From Candidatus Anoxychlamydiales bacterium (GTDB lineage Bacteria > Chlamydiota > Chlamydiia > Chlamydiales > SM23-39), in assembly GCA_011064905.1 (NCBI GenBank), contig JAAKFW010000074.1, positions 1 through 7,296 on the forward strand: 7,296 bases of DNA. Direction: 5' to 3'. The notes below the pieces were generated by a model that saw nothing but the letters and a program-made list of their open reading frames with translations, did not search any database and had not been told where the DNA came from. A program made the position numbers and the translations under genes. Within the stretch, counting starts at the first letter, position 1. Each line of letters starts with the position of its first letter. Below are positions 5,836-7,296 of this stretch, in pieces.

Positions 5836-6243
5836 ATGATTGAACAAAAAAAACAGATAGGTGATCTCTTTAAAACAAAAAGACATGAGATGAACTTGTC
5901 TTTAAAAGAAGTTGAAAATGCTACTTCAATAAGAATGCTTTATCTAAAAGCGATTGAAGAGGGTGGCGTAGATAAACTGCTTTCAAAAGTTTATATCTTG
6001 GGCTTTATTAGACAATACGCATCTTTTTTAGGACTTGATGGGGAGAAAATTATCAAACAAAATCCCAAAGCCTTTGATTCGAGCGTTCCAAAACAAGATT
6101 TTGATTTTGGTATTGGAACTTTAGAGGTAAGAAATTCGCAATCATCAGCTGCAAAAAATCTTCCCAATACTATTTGGATAGTAGTTGCTGTAGTAGTGCT
6201 CATAGGTGCTTGGTTTTTTGCAAGAGCTATAGGCGTTTTTTAG
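5836..6243 (+). CDS. rodZ: Short RodZ-like cell-shape protein (135 aa)
   Basis: RodZ proteins anchor MreB filaments to the inner membrane and guide peptidoglycan synthesis. Residues 6-68 are a RodZ-type helix-turn-helix domain: IGDLFKTKRHEMNLSLKEVE, then ATSIRMLYLKAIEEG, then LLSKVYILGFIRQYASFLGL. The VY(I/V)xGFxRxYAxFLGLD pattern is the RodZ hallmark. A polar linker (70-110) leads to one membrane helix at about 112-130, and the protein ends five residues later. The periplasmic domain of E. coli RodZ (337 aa) is therefore absent. From published work on C. trachomatis CT009, a similarly short RodZ binds MreB at the division site, so this form is normal for Chlamydiae and not a truncation. GAGG at 5827-5830 precedes the ATG. 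The gene diverges from rnhC, and its stop overlaps the DUF368 start. Confidence 0.92.
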   Translation: MIEQKKQIGDLFKTKRHEMNLSLKEVENATSIRMLYLKAIEEGGVDKLLSKVYILGFIRQYASFLGLDGEKIIKQNPKAFDSSVPKQDFDFGIGTLEVRNSQSSAAKNLPNTIWIVVAVVVLIGAWFFARAIGVF

Positions 6244-7202
6244 TGATTTTTCAAGAGTTTTTTTTTGCAAACTTTTTAAAAAAAATAAAAGAAAGTAAAG
6301 TTCAAAAAACTTTTGTAAATGGTGTTTTAATGGCCCTAACGGATATGGTCCCAGGAATATCAGGCTCAACTATTGCATTAGTTTTAGGGATTTATCAAAA
6401 GTTACTCGTAGCTATAAAAAATATTGAATTGAAGCCTCTTTTAAAATTTGATTTTAAAAGTTTTTTAAAAAGTTTTGATTTTACTTTTTTAATTCCTCTA
6501 ATTTGTGGAATGATTTTTTCATTTTTGGTTTTTTCAAGATTATTTAGCTTTTTTTTATCTCATGAGTTTTATAGGGCATTTTTTTTAAGTTTTTTTTTAG
6601 GAATTGTCCTCTCTTGTACTTATTTTCTATTAAAAGAGATAAAAATTGGTTTTGATAATTTATTTTTAATATTAATAGGATCGATTATCTCTTTTTCAAT
6701 TTCTTATTTTAGTGTAGGGGAGATCAATTTGTCTTTTAATTTTGAGATTAAACTAATTATTGCTGGATTTATTGCAATTTTTGCAATGTTACTCCCTGGT
6801 ATATCCGGAAGTCTGATTTTAGTAATGCTAGGGATTTATCCAATTGTTATAAACGCTCTTAGTAATATTTCAAATATTGAGAATTTAAAAATTTTAGGTT
6901 TTTTAGCAATTGGGATTTTTTTGGGCCTTTTTGTTTTTCCGAAAATTATTTTGTTTTTCATAAAAAAATATTATTTTTTAGTTTTGAGTTTCTTAATCGG
7001 ACTTATGTTTGGATCTATTTATGCTCTTTGGCCATTTTGGTTTTATAAAAAAAATATTTTTGCAAGTAAAACTTTTTTGATACCTACAAAATTAAAAATT
7101 CCTGAGGTGCTCTCCTTAGAATTTCTCCTTTCAGTTTCTTTTTTAATATTAGGTTTTTTTATTTTTTTTAAAATAAAACAAAAACTTTTAATAAAATCTT
7201 GA
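6243..7202 (+). CDS. DUF368 polyprenyl-phosphate translocase (319 aa, GTG start)
   Basis: DUF368 (PopT-type) membrane proteins have been shown in other bacteria to bring the lipid carrier undecaprenyl phosphate back across the inner membrane for peptidoglycan and glycan synthesis. The sequence is strongly hydrophobic with about eight membrane segments. It contains the family's two internally related motifs: MVPGISGSTIALVLGIY (35-51) and LLPGISGSLILVMLGIY (183-199), each a probable re-entrant hairpin. The frame is open back to an ATG at 6174, but that start would overlap rodZ by 70 bp and add 23 cysteine- and serine-rich residues unlike the family. The GTG at 6243 shares one base with the rodZ stop (TAGTG) and puts the first motif at the usual distance, so I prefer it. 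An AGG lies about 10 bp upstream. The third motif glycine is Ser in both copies (usual GG[T/S]). The gene is probably cotranscribed and coupled with rodZ. Confidence 0.85.
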   Translation: MIFQEFFFANFLKKIKESKVQKTFVNGVLMALTDMVPGISGSTIALVLGIYQKLLVAIKNIELKPLLKFDFKSFLKSFDFTFLIPLICGMIFSFLVFSRLFSFFLSHEFYRAFFLSFFLGIVLSCTYFLLKEIKIGFDNLFLILIGSIISFSISYFSVGEINLSFNFEIKLIIAGFIAIFAMLLPGISGSLILVMLGIYPIVINALSNISNIENLKILGFLAIGIFLGLFVFPKIILFFIKKYYFLVLSFLIGLMFGSIYALWPFWFYKKNIFASKTFLIPTKLKIPEVLSLEFLLSVSFLILGFFIFFKIKQKLLIKS

Positions 7203-7243
7203 AAAAATTTAATGAAGTTACTTGCATATTAAAATTTCAAGAT
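7196..7243 (+). terminator. Imperfect hairpin at the end of the DUF368 gene
   Basis: ATCTTGAAA (7196-7204), which overlaps the stop codon, pairs exactly with TTTCAAGAT (7235-7243). A second, nearly perfect pairing lies inside it (ATTTAAT 7207-7213 with ATTAAAA 7228-7234), around a 14-base loop. The T-run after it is poor, so this is a possible but weak terminator of the rodZ-DUF368 operon. Confidence 0.4.
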
Positions 7244-7280
7244 TTATGATTCATTTAAGAAAAGTTAAATAGAAAAAAGC

Positions 7281-7296
7281 ATGAAAACTCTAGCAG
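7281..7296 (+). CDS. Possible start of a further gene, cut by the window edge
   Basis: An ATG at 7281 opens a frame reading MKTLA to the edge. A purine-rich AGAAAAAAG precedes it by a few bases, a poor Shine-Dalgarno sequence. Five codons are too few to name or confirm a gene. Confidence 0.2.

Noticed and set aside
5991..6369. Minus-strand open frames opposite rodZ and the DUF368 start
   Set aside because: Antisense to two recognised genes, without ribosome binding sites or motifs.
1..7296. CRISPR array, tRNA or rRNA gene, riboswitch, toxin-antitoxin or defence system
   Set aside because: I looked for regularly spaced repeats, cloverleaf patterns and typical small gene pairs on both strands and saw none. 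The only repeats are the palindrome arms near 1432-1549.

Overview
The window is AT-rich and most likely comes from a member of the Chlamydiae outside the genus Chlamydia (a Parachlamydia-, Simkania- or Rhabdochlamydia-like lineage). The main clue is a divergent pair: an RNase HIII gene (rnhC) back to back with a very short RodZ-type helix-turn-helix membrane protein. This matches, from memory, the ct008/ct009 arrangement of Chlamydia trachomatis. The short RodZ without a periplasmic domain and the AT-rich codon use fit this too. The assignment is an inference from gene content, not from a marker gene.

Layout. Positions 1-1152 (minus) hold the first 384 codons of an unrecognised, mostly helical protein that runs off the left edge. 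Positions 1153-2268 form a long stretch without an intact gene. Its centre (about 1534-1960) is a decayed ISAzo13-family transposase, readable in short blocks broken by stops and frame changes. Immediately before it lies a perfect 18-bp-arm palindrome, with a diverged third copy of the repeat about 80 bp upstream. Next come a small two-helix DUF378 membrane protein with its own strong terminator (2269-2551), a two-gene operon of a Yip1-family membrane protein and a secreted protein of unknown function (2730-3892), and a ribose-5-phosphate isomerase A gene with unusual active-site substitutions (3992-4786). rnhC (4836-5732, minus) converges on rpiA and diverges from rodZ (5836-6243). The stop codon of rodZ shares a base with the probable GTG start of a DUF368 polyprenyl-phosphate translocase (6243-7202). 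The last bases may begin another gene.

How the genes may work together. The clearest functional link is rodZ with the DUF368 gene. RodZ ties MreB to the membrane to direct peptidoglycan synthesis, and DUF368 proteins return the undecaprenyl-phosphate lipid carrier across the membrane. The junction looks translationally coupled, suggesting a small cell-envelope operon. The Yip1 and secreted-protein genes overlap by 4 bp and are probably made together, but no pathway can be assigned.

I found no clear new multi-gene system. The items most worth a second look are the RpiA with its conserved catalytic glutamate replaced by alanine, the rodZ-DUF368 coupling, and the palindromic repeat family beside the dead transposase.
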